NCBI GenBank assembly: GCA_005801425.1
Contig: SYDY01000021.1
Location: forward strand, 1-36,816
DNA: 36,816 nucleotides
DNA from: Bdellovibrionales bacterium
Lineage (GTDB): Bacteria > Myxococcota > XYA12-FULL-58-9 > SYDY01
Reading direction: 5' to 3'
The stretch's first letter is position 1. Each line of letters begins with the position of its first letter. The translations under genes and the position numbers were made by a program. The notes beneath the pieces were generated by a model that did not search any database, had not been told where the DNA came from, and saw nothing but the letters and a program-made list of their open reading frames with translations. Positions 7,030-14,515 of the stretch are shown in pieces.

Positions 7030-7884
7030 TCAAATCATTTCAAGCACCGCATCAATCGGATCGATAATGGGCAAGGCATGCAATGCTTCCCAATCGGAAA
7101 GAGCCTCGACAATCATAGGGATCTCAGTGCACGCAGCGATGATAGCAGTGATGTTGCCAGATGCGATGGCAGCTTCAAAGGCGTGTCGTCCAGCGCCACG
7201 AGCAACCGCACGATTTCCTGCTTTGATACCGCGATAAATGGCTTCTGTGAGATGGTGCTGACAATCTTCGCCCAGTTCTTCAAAGGCGACGTTTTCCCGG
7301 GTGAGCGACTCAGAATATAAACGCGCGTCTCGGGTGCCCCATGTGCCGGCGATTAAAACGCATGGGGTGTTTCCCAATCGCTTTGCATGGGCAACGGCAG
7401 CGTCGATCAAACTGTGAACACGAATGTTGTTGCGATGTTGTTCATCCATGCATTGCAATGCCAAGGGCAAAAACGCATGGGCTGTGTTGCAAGCGATAAA
7501 TACATGGGTTGGATTCTTGCTTGTTGCATAGGTCATCGCTTTGGCCAATGCCTGTGCAACATGCAGTACGGCTTGGGATGTTGCACCTTCACGCAGGGCC
7601 GTGGCTCTGTCGGGAATTTGGCAATACTGCACCAACGTTGATGAGCGGGTGGGAAGGGCAATGAGGGTGCGTTTCCACGCGTCAAATCCAGCGAGAGGAC
7701 CCATGCCGCCGATAATCACCACAGGTGTGCCGGTGGGTGCTTGTGCTTGAAATTGATACACGGCACTTGGGAAATCCTGATCACGCGCAAAAGGATGTGC
7801 AATGAGTTGGGCGATGGCACTTTCGGCACACGCAAGCGCGTCGTCGTGTGCGAGTGTCTTATGATGGGGGAGTGATACAAACAT
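7030..7884 (-). CDS. Aspartate/glutamate racemase family protein
   Basis: Cofactor-independent amino-acid racemase fold, 284 residues. The start is the ATG at 7884; the frame continues upstream to 8007 but that part is antisense to the GIY-YIG gene and has no family similarity. Motifs include GGMGPLAG near residues 59-66, the first catalytic-cysteine segment IACNTAHAF (Cys133) and the second AACTEIPMI (Cys252), as in aspartate racemase and YgeA-like proteins. The substrate cannot be read from sequence: Asp, Glu or a broader amino-acid range are possible, and D-amino acids would feed the cell wall. The start codon overlaps the divergent start of the next gene by two bases. The stop lies just beyond a palindromic repeat. 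Confidence 0.85.
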   Translation of the reverse strand: MFVSLPHHKTLAHDDALACAESAIAQLIAHPFARDQDFPSAVYQFQAQAPTGTPVVIIGGMGPLAGFDAWKRTLIALPTRSSTLVQYCQIPDRATALREGATSQAVLHVAQALAKAMTYATSKNPTHVFIACNTAHAFLPLALQCMDEQHRNNIRVHSLIDAAVAHAKRLGNTPCVLIAGTWGTRDARLYSESLTRENVAFEELGEDCQHHLTEAIYRGIKAGNRAVARGAGRHAFEAAIASGNITAIIAACTEIPMIVEALSDWEALHALPIIDPIDAVLEMI

Positions 7885-8158
7885 GGACACCCAAATTGTA
7901 AACAAAAAGACGTGGTTTGTATATCTGTTACGGTGCTCTGATGACACGCTGTACACGGGGATCACCAACAACCTGCCGCGCCGGATTGCACAGCATGGCA
8001 AAGGCACGGCCGCGCGTTATACCCGAGGACGTTTGCCGGTGGTGCTTGTTTATTCAGAATGTGCCGATAATCGAAGTTGTGCACTTCGTCGGGAGGCTGA
8101 GATCAAGAAACTTCCTCGGCCGGAGAAAGTGGACTTGATTGCTACTTGGCAAACATAA
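7883..8158 (+). CDS. GIY-YIG nuclease-domain protein (YhbQ/UPF0213-like)
   Basis: Small 91-residue stand-alone GIY-YIG domain: WFVYLLRCSDDTLYTGITNNLPRRIAQHGKGTAARYTRGRLPVVLVYSE. It has the GIY- and YIG-equivalent strands (VYLL, YTGIT), the conserved Arg in NLPRRIAQH and the C-terminal ALRREAEIKKL segment. Relatives are small single-domain proteins of poorly defined role in DNA processing. GGGGGAG about ten bases before the ATG supports the start, whose bases AT also form part of the divergent racemase start codon. The 3' end overlaps the convergent EBP-like gene by 17 bases. Confidence 0.9.
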   Translation: MDTQIVNKKTWFVYLLRCSDDTLYTGITNNLPRRIAQHGKGTAARYTRGRLPVVLVYSECADNRSCALRREAEIKKLPRPEKVDLIATWQT

Positions 8159-8912
8159 GAGGGTTGGGTGCGCCATCGGCAGCCGATCCAACCTTTTCAC
8201 TGATCCAGCGATAGGATGCATAGACGGTGAGGGTGGGGAAGATCACCCAAAGGCCATTGAGTCCCCAGAATTTGACATACCAACTGATCCAGTTGCTGCG
8301 GTCAACCAGCTGCCATCCATTGGCCCATTCGGTACCCCAATAGAGGACGGTGCCATAGGCTTCCATGATCGATAATGCACATACCATCGCCTGACCCCAA
8401 AGGAGTTTGCCTTTACGTAGCCAATAAATGGAAATAAAAGCCATGGGTCCGCCGACCACCGAGGTGACCCATTCCATGGGCACAACGAATGTGTCTGATA
8501 GCAAGTACCGATGATCAGCCACGCCATAAGCCCAAAAGATCCACGACCATTGATCATAAGGACCAACATCATGCAAATAAGGGTGTGCAAAGCACCATGC
8601 AAGTTCCCAAGTGGTGTGGGTGATGCTTGATACCCAAAGCCAGTAGATGGCGATTTTATCGATCCGCTGTCGCCACGACAGATGTGTATCCAGCGTTGGG
8701 GCGACGAGAAACATCCAATAGGATGCGAGTACAACAATGCCCACGAGATCAGCCGCAATGATGGGAGATAAGCCCATATACGTAGCTGCGATCAGAGCAC
8801 CGATACCGAGTGTGAGACCTGCAAGGCCGCCCCAAAATAGAAATGCTTTCAAACTGAGATCTCCAGAAATAAACGAGAGGAGGTTTTTCGCATGGGTTGC
8901 GCGGGATCTCAA
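8142..8912 (-). CDS. EXPERA/EBP-like integral membrane protein (sterol delta8-delta7 isomerase family)
   Basis: A 256-residue polytopic protein that follows the emopamil-binding protein (EBP) pattern almost segment by segment: ITHTTWELAWCF (EBP H...E helix), DQWSWIFWAYGVADHRYLLSDTFVVPMEWVTSVVGGPMAF (the WKEY..DSRY and E..T...GPL regions), MEAYGTVLYWGTEW, and FWGLNGLWVIFPTL. The family in eukaryotes includes the 3-beta-hydroxysteroid delta8,delta7-isomerase and TM6SF/sigma-2 proteins. The bacterial substrate is unknown; a sterol, another terpenoid or a lipid is possible, and no sterol gene is nearby. About seven hydrophobic segments are visible where EBP has five, so there may be an N-terminal extension. 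The start is uncertain: TTG at 8912 is the first usable codon and no Shine-Dalgarno sequence is evident. Confidence 0.75.
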   Translation of the reverse strand: MRSRATHAKNLLSFISGDLSLKAFLFWGGLAGLTLGIGALIAATYMGLSPIIAADLVGIVVLASYWMFLVAPTLDTHLSWRQRIDKIAIYWLWVSSITHTTWELAWCFAHPYLHDVGPYDQWSWIFWAYGVADHRYLLSDTFVVPMEWVTSVVGGPMAFISIYWLRKGKLLWGQAMVCALSIMEAYGTVLYWGTEWANGWQLVDRSNWISWYVKFWGLNGLWVIFPTLTVYASYRWISEKVGSAADGAPNPLMFAK

Positions 8913-8931
8913 GACATGGATTTGATGTAAC

Positions 8932-8949
8932 GGCGCAGCTTGCTGCGCC
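8932..8949. repeat. Palindrome GGCGCAGC-TT-GCTGCGCC, possible diverged GTAGGGG-family copy
   Basis: Perfect 8-bp arms around TT, followed by agaCCCTAC, in the 73-base divergent gap between the EBP-like gene and mtgA. The CCCTAC edge resembles the outer part of the other dispersed palindromes, while the inner arms differ. A cruciform here would sit between two divergent promoters. Confidence 0.6.
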
Positions 8950-8985
8950 AGACCCTACAATGTGGCACCTGAAGCATGTATAACC

Positions 8986-9681
8986 ATGGCAATGAAGCGC
9001 ACTCTGTTGGCGATTGTTGCGATGCTATTTCTTGCCGATCTCATTTATCTCGGCTGGAAATGGCCCGATTGGGACGATTTGGCCCATGGACGCATCAAGT
9101 CGACCAGTTTTATGGATGCTTATCAAGCGCGCCGCAAAGAAGACAAAAAACTTCCGCCTTTGCGCTTTAAGCTTGTGAGCGCAAACAAAATTTCACCTTA
9201 CATGTTTAGGGCGGTCATTATTTCGGAGGACAGTCAGTTTTATCAGCACGATGGGGTGGATTGGGATGCAGTGAAGAATGCGCTCATTCGGAATGTATCG
9301 TCAGATAAGCGGACCATCGGTGGGAGCACCATTTCACAACAACTTACCAAAAATCTTTTTTTAAGCTCGTCGCGATCCATTTTCCGTAAATGGCATGAAT
9401 TTGTCTTAACGAAAGCCTTAGAAGCCCATCTGACCAAAGAACAGATTTTATGGCTTTATTTGAATGTCGCAGAATTTGGTCGTGGCGTTTATGGCGTCGA
9501 AGCGGCTGCCCAGCATTATTGGAATATTTCTGCACGCGAGCTTTCACCATGGCAAGCGGCTGCCCTTGCAGCGTCGTTGCCAGGCCCTAAACGCAACAAT
9601 CCCGATACCGATAGCACACGATTTCGACGTTATACGTCACGTATTTACAAGCGTTTGATGCGGCCACGCTATGAGCCGTAG
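8986..9681 (+). CDS. mtgA: Monofunctional biosynthetic peptidoglycan transglycosylase
   Basis: Glycosyltransferase family 51 enzyme that polymerises lipid II into glycan strands at the inner membrane. It has one N-terminal membrane anchor (LLAIVAMLFLADLIYLGW), then the catalytic motifs IISEDSQFYQHDGVDW (catalytic Glu81, numbered from the ATG at 8986), GGSTISQQLTKNLFL (112-126), RKWHEFVLTKALE and KEQILWLYLNVAEFGRGVYGVE. The 231-residue length suits the monofunctional MtgA type, with no transpeptidase domain. Possible starts are GTG 8962, ATG 8986 and ATG 8992; none has a strong ribosome site, and I prefer 8986. Its TAG stop (9679-9681) is part of a dispersed GTAGGGG palindrome, so the last residues may have been shaped by that insertion. 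Confidence 0.92.
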   Translation: MAMKRTLLAIVAMLFLADLIYLGWKWPDWDDLAHGRIKSTSFMDAYQARRKEDKKLPPLRFKLVSANKISPYMFRAVIISEDSQFYQHDGVDWDAVKNALIRNVSSDKRTIGGSTISQQLTKNLFLSSSRSIFRKWHEFVLTKALEAHLTKEQILWLYLNVAEFGRGVYGVEAAAQHYWNISARELSPWQAAALAASLPGPKRNNPDTDSTRFRRYTSRIYKRLMRPRYEP

Positions 9682-9701
9682 GGGCGGTTCGCGAACCGCC
9701 C
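9678..9701. repeat. GTAGGGG-family palindrome, copy 2, containing the mtgA stop codon
   Basis: GTAG followed by GGGCGGTTCGCGAACCGCCC (9682-9701), identical in its 20-bp core to the copy at 7003-7022. The TAG at 9679-9681 is the mtgA stop codon. Confidence 0.85.
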
Positions 9702-9722
9702 TGTTGCTTGCTGCGCCATATG

Positions 9723-10256
9723 TCAGTACCGCCTTCGAACCATCCCCTGATCAAGACAATTTCCATCCCCAAGACGTCCTAGGGCATCGATCATGCGACG
9801 CAGCATGACAGGATGGCTGGATGTTTCGAGTGCCATGGTGATCATGCGTTCAAATGTGAGAAGTCCGACGGGACGATTGAATTCGTCGACGACGGGCAAT
9901 GCACGAAGATTGTATGTATGCATCAGATCTTCGGCGTGACCTACGGTTTGATTGGGGTGAAGCAATGTTGGAAGAAGCCGCATGGCATCATTGATATAAA
10001 TCATGTCATATGTGCGGCCATGCACGTAGGTTGCAATGGCTACATCACGGTCGTGAAGCATGCCTACAACACGCTGCATGCGATCAACCACGACAATCAT
10101 ATCTTCGCTCGCAAGCAGCATGGTACGTGTCGCTTGCGCAAGGGTATCGCCGAGGCGACACAGGGGAACCTGTGACTCCATCCATTCATCGACACATGTA
10201 TGCGAGCGTATTCCGGCGGGAAGAAACGAATCACCCATCGGATCATTTTTTAACAT
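9723..10256 (-). CDS. Tandem CBS-domain protein
   Basis: A 177-residue cytosolic protein made almost wholly of a CBS (Bateman) pair: first CBS ..MLLASEDMIVVVDRMQRVVGMLHDRDVAIATY.. (residues ~30-80), second CBS ..TLLHPNQTVGHAEDLMHTYNLRALPVVDEFNRPVGLLTFERMITMAL.. (~95-145). Such pairs bind adenine nucleotides or S-adenosylmethionine and sense energy state, but no effector domain is fused here. It lies 81 bases downstream of the APP1-like phosphatase gene on the same strand, so the two may form an operon. The ATG at 10256 is the first start; no clear ribosome site is seen, and an ATG six codons later is an alternative. Confidence 0.85.
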   Translation of the reverse strand: MLKNDPMGDSFLPAGIRSHTCVDEWMESQVPLCRLGDTLAQATRTMLLASEDMIVVVDRMQRVVGMLHDRDVAIATYVHGRTYDMIYINDAMRLLPTLLHPNQTVGHAEDLMHTYNLRALPVVDEFNRPVGLLTFERMITMALETSSHPVMLRRMIDALGRLGDGNCLDQGMVRRRY

Positions 10257-10337
10257 AAGCTTAGACCGTTTTCACTTTTCAGTGATTGTAACAAGAGGAT
10301 TGTCCTATGCGAGGCATGGGTTTTGGGCAAGCATTCG

Positions 10338-11489
10338 TCAACATGGCAGCGCACCACATGCTTGTAAAAGTGTTCGCATGTGGGCAACGCCGTCAAGGGC
10401 AGGGGATACGTAGTAAAAACGTGCTGACGGTTTAGGCCATGAATGTTTGTAGTTCCCAGGATTTCGTCGGCGTGAAGATTCAATAATCAACACCAGGGAT
10501 ACGGAATGTTGGCGAGATGCGGCATGCTCTGCAAGTGCTGCAATACGTATACTTTGGGAAAGACTTGCGCCATGGATCCTGCACAGTTGTTCGATATTGG
10601 CAGGTGTCCGTGTCCCATCGAATATCTCTGTGACAGACCGATAAATCAAGGGATCGGAATGGGTATTGTCACCGATTAAGATAACTTGCCGCTGTTTTGG
10701 CCATTCGTTGGCCATTGAAAAAATAGTTTCGAGTTTTCCGGGTAACCGCGCATGGTAGGGTGATTTTTTCCAATTCTGCGCGTGGATCCCTGCAGAGGGA
10801 ATAATATCGTTCTGTCTCAGTGTGTTGATTATTTCGGGATGCATCGTTTCAGGAGAACTTGTCACAATACTTAGCACTGCATGCTGCGCCAGATCGCGAC
10901 ATAAATCGCGCATGCCAGGACGCCATGTGTATTGCCCTCGAACGATATCGCGGATGTTGGTTTCAACAAGTGTATGATCCAGATCACTGCACACGAAGGG
11001 TGTCGGATTGTGTTCGCTATGCAGTGTGACGGAAATTTCACCCACCAGTTTTTTTATCGCGCTATGACTTTGTCGTGTGCTGTATGCTTCATTGGAAAAC
11101 AGTCCGGCAATGCGATGGATCCATGTGCGATCAAAACATGGCGCCAATACCTGTGCATGAATACGATGGGTATGTGCGTCTTGTGTTGTAAGCGTATCAG
11201 GCAAGTGTTGATATCTGACATAAAAACGCCCATCGCGTGTGAGCTGCGTAGATTGTGAGAGCCATCCACCGAGGCCATCGGGGATCCGTACCTCAATGGG
11301 AAGCCCTGCAAGGGATGGGGGCAGTAGACGTGCAAGTCTTCCGATTAATCCTGACCACGATGCCCTAATACTCGCTTGTCTGGTAAGGCGCACACATCCA
11401 TACAATGCGACACGACCCGGATCTTGAAGACTCCCAAAAGATGTCTGAAAATCCAAACGTAAGGTGTCGTGGGCGTCGATCGTATCCAT
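10338..11489 (-). CDS. APP1-like (DUF2183) HAD-superfamily phosphatase
   Basis: A 383-residue protein matching phosphatidate phosphatase APP1-type catalytic domains. N-terminal residues ~10-105 look like the family's beta-rich domain (ALYGCVRLTR...PIEVRIPDG...LTRDGRFYVR). The catalytic part has the HAD nucleophile motif FVCSDLDHTLVET (Asp169, Asp171), RPGMRDLCRDLA, the motif-II serine segment LSIVTSSPE, and the family signature LIGDNTHSDPLIY (273-283). Yeast APP1 dephosphorylates phosphatidate; the bacterial substrates are unknown, so a lipid phosphate is only the likeliest guess. About 45 residues after the catalytic domain are not family-like. Starting at the ATG 11489 avoids the upstream TTG at 11513. 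It is divergent from the sigma factor gene with at most ~85 bases between, so the two may share a control region. Confidence 0.78.
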   Translation of the reverse strand: MDTIDAHDTLRLDFQTSFGSLQDPGRVALYGCVRLTRQASIRASWSGLIGRLARLLPPSLAGLPIEVRIPDGLGGWLSQSTQLTRDGRFYVRYQHLPDTLTTQDAHTHRIHAQVLAPCFDRTWIHRIAGLFSNEAYSTRQSHSAIKKLVGEISVTLHSEHNPTPFVCSDLDHTLVETNIRDIVRGQYTWRPGMRDLCRDLAQHAVLSIVTSSPETMHPEIINTLRQNDIIPSAGIHAQNWKKSPYHARLPGKLETIFSMANEWPKQRQVILIGDNTHSDPLIYRSVTEIFDGTRTPANIEQLCRIHGASLSQSIRIAALAEHAASRQHSVSLVLIIESSRRRNPGNYKHSWPKPSARFYYVSPALDGVAHMRTLLQACGALPC

Positions 11490-11522
11490 GGTGCTGCTTA
11501 TTAAGGATATCAAAAAATTGAG

Positions 11523-13004
11523 ATGAAGGTTGGCTGTCGTTACAGTTTGTTTGTCATACGGATGGGCTCAAAAATGGGTGTGCGTGATAGCGAAAGACAA
11601 TATCTCCAACATCTGGGGTCATCGCCTCTTCTGAGCAAGGCATCAGAAGTTGAAATCGCAGAGCATATGATTGAGGCCCAGCGGGCATTGGCCCATGTGA
11701 TGGCAGAGAATGATGTGATCCTTTCGGACATATTGCGGCTGCGTTCCGTTGTCTTGCGTGGGACTTCGGATATTCGTGATTTGGTCAATGGGATAAACGG
11801 TACCATTGAAGATCCCACATCGCATCGAACAGATCTTGTGGCGGGACTTGATGCCCTCGAAGCGCATATTGCACATTTTCGGGATGCAACACGGGATCCT
11901 AAAAAAATTCGACAGGCCTTGGCAGGTATTATTCATGATTTTGGTTTCTCAGGGCGTGTTTTGGAGCGTGTTACCCACCGTATGACGTTGTTCGCCGAAA
12001 GTGTCGTTCGAGCGGAGCGCTATATTCGACAGATCTCGGATCAGCTTGATGTGTCATCGGAAACACTTGCTGAAATTTTGGATCAGGCCGAGCGTTCAAC
12101 AAGTGGGCGAACATGGGCATGTAAAACATTGGGTATTTCGCCGAAGATGCTCGATAAAATGATCAAAGGGTATCGTGCTTCTGTGCGTATGCTTGCACGT
12201 ATTTCTTCTGCATCGAATATGTCGATTGATGCGATCAAAACTTATGCAGCGTCGCTTGCCCATGCGAAAAATGTCCTTGCAAACGCACGCGACCAGTTGG
12301 TTCGTTGCAACATGAAGCTTGTGGTGTCGATTGCGAAACGCTACGGAAATCGTGGTCTTCCGATGCAAGACCTGGTGCAAGAGGGAAGTATCGGTTTGAT
12401 GCGTGCTGCCGAAAAATTTGATTATCGCTTGGGGTACAAATTTTCGACTTATGCCACATGGTGGATCAGGCAGTCTGTAAATCGAGCTTTATCTGATCAT
12501 GCTCGGACCATACGATTGCCTGTTCACATGGCTGAATTTCTTAACAAAGTTTTTCGTGTTCAACGTCAACTTTATCATGCTCTGGAACGTGACCCTACCC
12601 ATGAAGAAATAGCCGAGGTTTTAGGCGTTCCATCGATCCGCGTTCAACGGGTACTTCGCCTTTCGCGCACGGCGGTGTCTTTGGATACACAGATGGGCGA
12701 AGATAGCGACACCACTTTGGGTGATTTGATCCCTGCGCATATGTCACAAAATCCTGCCTACGTAACGCGGCAAAAAAATTTGCAAGACGAGGCCCGTGCG
12801 ATCCTCAGTACTTTAACGCCGCGTGAGGAACGCATTTTACGCATGCGGTTTGGTATAGGAGAGCGTGAAGCCCTTACGCTTGATGAAGTGGGTGATAGTT
12901 TTCGTGTGACTCGGGAACGTATCAGGCAAATTGAATCGGGTGCTTTACAGAAACTTCGTCATCATCGGACACTTCGTCGTTTAAAGACGTTTCTGGATGA
13001 GTGA
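11523..13004 (+). CDS. RpoD-like sigma-70 factor (group 1/2) lacking region 1.1
   Basis: Primary-type sigma factor, 493 residues from the first ATG. Region 1.2 is at ~21-55 ([25 protein letters not shown]), then a long non-conserved region to ~250. Region 2 spans ~255-336 ([54 protein letters not shown]), region 3 ~337-415, and region 4 ~422-490 ([34 protein letters not shown]). Regions 2.4 and 4.2 are close to RpoD, so it should read ordinary -10/-35 promoters. The acidic region 1.1 is missing and no dnaG is adjacent, which suggests an alternative group 2 factor or a paralogue, not the main RpoD; this is inference. ATG codons at 11562 and 11574 are alternative starts; none has a good ribosome site. 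It overlaps the following glycosyltransferase gene (GTGA). Confidence 0.9.
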   Translation: MKVGCRYSLFVIRMGSKMGVRDSERQYLQHLGSSPLLSKASEVEIAEHMIEAQRALAHVMAENDVILSDILRLRSVVLRGTSDIRDLVNGINGTIEDPTSHRTDLVAGLDALEAHIAHFRDATRDPKKIRQALAGIIHDFGFSGRVLERVTHRMTLFAESVVRAERYIRQISDQLDVSSETLAEILDQAERSTSGRTWACKTLGISPKMLDKMIKGYRASVRMLARISSASNMSIDAIKTYAASLAHAKNVLANARDQLVRCNMKLVVSIAKRYGNRGLPMQDLVQEGSIGLMRAAEKFDYRLGYKFSTYATWWIRQSVNRALSDHARTIRLPVHMAEFLNKVFRVQRQLYHALERDPTHEEIAEVLGVPSIRVQRVLRLSRTAVSLDTQMGEDSDTTLGDLIPAHMSQNPAYVTRQKNLQDEARAILSTLTPREERILRMRFGIGEREALTLDEVGDSFRVTRERIRQIESGALQKLRHHRTLRRLKTFLDE

Positions 13005-14515
13005 ATTTTGTGACGACTCACGTGTTGTGCGAAAAGCGTGAGATGGCTGGACCCGTTTTATTGCTTGCACCCACTGGATTTGTTGTTCGAACGCTACTTT
13101 TGCAGGGGCTCGCTGCGAATATTGCCAAGGTTCACAAGGTGGTGGCTGCGGTTCCTGATCCGAATGACCCGTTGTTACAAAAAATTTTAGATGTGAAGAA
13201 CATGACGTTGATCCGTCATCCTCGGAAGTTTTCTTCTTTAGGTCGTATCGATGGCCTCCATGTGAGATTGTGGCAACAGAGCTACATGTCTTTCAGTGGA
13301 CGGGCATCGATTGAATTCATGCAGTCTTATCATAAAAAAAAAATACGTCAGAGCATTCTTGTTGCTTGCATGTCGGCAATGGCCTTGGGTTCTAAACGTG
13401 CCACACGATGGATTGAAAAAATATATCTGCGTCGTTTAAGGCGTAGCGAAAATTACGCGATATGGCGAACAATTTTGGAAGAGGTGAAACCCTCCATGAT
13501 TATTTCCGGAATGCTATCCTGGGGGGGGCCAAACGCACATAGCGAAGATCTCGCATGCGTGGTCGCGGCGGGTGATATGGGGATCCCATGTACCACTGTG
13601 ATTCAATCCTGGGACAATCCCTATCTTAAAGCGAGCATTTTTCCAGACCATTTAATTCGGATATGGACCTGGAGTGATGCCATGACGGATCTGATGAAAT
13701 ATCGCCAGCCCAATCTGGATGCTACAGTGTATCAAAGCGTGGGTGCATTGCAGATGGAGTTTCATGGTGACCGGCGCCTGCATGGAATGCGTGAGGAAGC
13801 TTTGTATGAACTGAAGCTTCGCGATAATGACCGTTATATTGTTTATGGTGGGACCACGGAAGTTGGTTTTCCTCAAGAGCCACAATTGTTTTTCCATGTG
13901 TTTACGATTATGCGCCGTATTTTGCCTTTGCATCGTATGGTGCTTCGTTTGCATCCTAAGGATCAGATGACACGTTGGATGCCAATGCTTGAACAGTTAC
14001 GTGATGATCGCATTGTTGTGCAGCGACCAGGCCCTGAAAAACATATGGATGAAGGTGGCCTTCAGGACCCGTTTGTGTTCTACGGCAATCAGCTTCGTAC
14101 ATTGGCGCACGCGGATGCGGTCGTGTCATCGTTTACAACGTTGTTGGTTGATGCGGCGGTCATCAATAAGCCGGCTGTTTGCGTGACTGCCATCACCGAT
14201 GTTGATGAGGACCGACTTAATGAAGAACTTCATGCACTATCGTGTTTGCCCCATATTGTCCCATTGCTTGCGACGAAAGGGGTGAAGGTTTGTCGATCAT
14301 TGGATGAAATAGCATTGGCGTTGAAGGCCTATGTGGAGGATCCTGCGTTGGATTCAGACAAACGTGCAAGCTTGGCTTGTTTAATGCATAAGCCAGATTC
14401 TTCGCCTTCTCGCACGATTGCAGATGATGTTCTGCTTATCCTCGCGAATGCGGAGATCCGTTTTAATGCAAGGACACCGCTTTGCTCCCAAACAGCCCTT
14501 CCGTTGCTCGGATAA
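13001..14515 (+). CDS. Putative GT-B fold glycosyl/polyol-phosphate transferase
   Basis: A 504-residue cytosolic or membrane-associated protein with a two-lobed pattern like GT-B or CDP-glycerol/capsule-type transferases. The N-terminal lobe opens [17 protein letters not shown]; a mid-protein segment reads [17 protein letters not shown] (~195-210); the C-terminal lobe has the strand [11 protein letters not shown], the motif LRLHPKDQ (315-322), and the donor-lobe signature [24 protein letters not shown] (370-393), typical of this fold. The substrate is unknown; cell-surface polysaccharide synthesis is the likeliest field. The GTG start at 13001 overlaps the sigma factor stop (GTGA), indicating translational coupling; an internal ATG at 13043 (MAGPVLL) is an alternative. 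The 3' end overlaps dnaE tail-to-tail by 53 bases. Confidence 0.6.
   Translation: MNFVTTHVLCEKREMAGPVLLLAPTGFVVRTLLLQGLAANIAKVHKVVAAVPDPNDPLLQKILDVKNMTLIRHPRKFSSLGRIDGLHVRLWQQSYMSFSGRASIEFMQSYHKKKIRQSILVACMSAMALGSKRATRWIEKIYLRRLRRSENYAIWRTILEEVKPSMIISGMLSWGGPNAHSEDLACVVAAGDMGIPCTTVIQSWDNPYLKASIFPDHLIRIWTWSDAMTDLMKYRQPNLDATVYQSVGALQMEFHGDRRLHGMREEALYELKLRDNDRYIVYGGTTEVGFPQEPQLFFHVFTIMRRILPLHRMVLRLHPKDQMTRWMPMLEQLRDDRIVVQRPGPEKHMDEGGLQDPFVFYGNQLRTLAHADAVVSSFTTLLVDAAVINKPAVCVTAITDVDEDRLNEELHALSCLPHIVPLLATKGVKVCRSLDEIALALKAYVEDPALDSDKRASLACLMHKPDSSPSRTIADDVLLILANAEIRFNARTPLCSQTALPLLG

Noticed and set aside
7884-8007. N-terminal extension of the racemase frame upstream of 7884
   Set aside because: This part is antisense to the GIY-YIG gene and lacks family similarity; homologous sequence begins after the ATG at 7884.
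10306-10434. A 42-codon plus-strand ORF (MRGMGFGQAF...) preceded by AGAGG
   Set aside because: It has a fair ribosome site, but more than two thirds of it is antisense to the end of the APP1-like gene and the sequence has no protein-like pattern.
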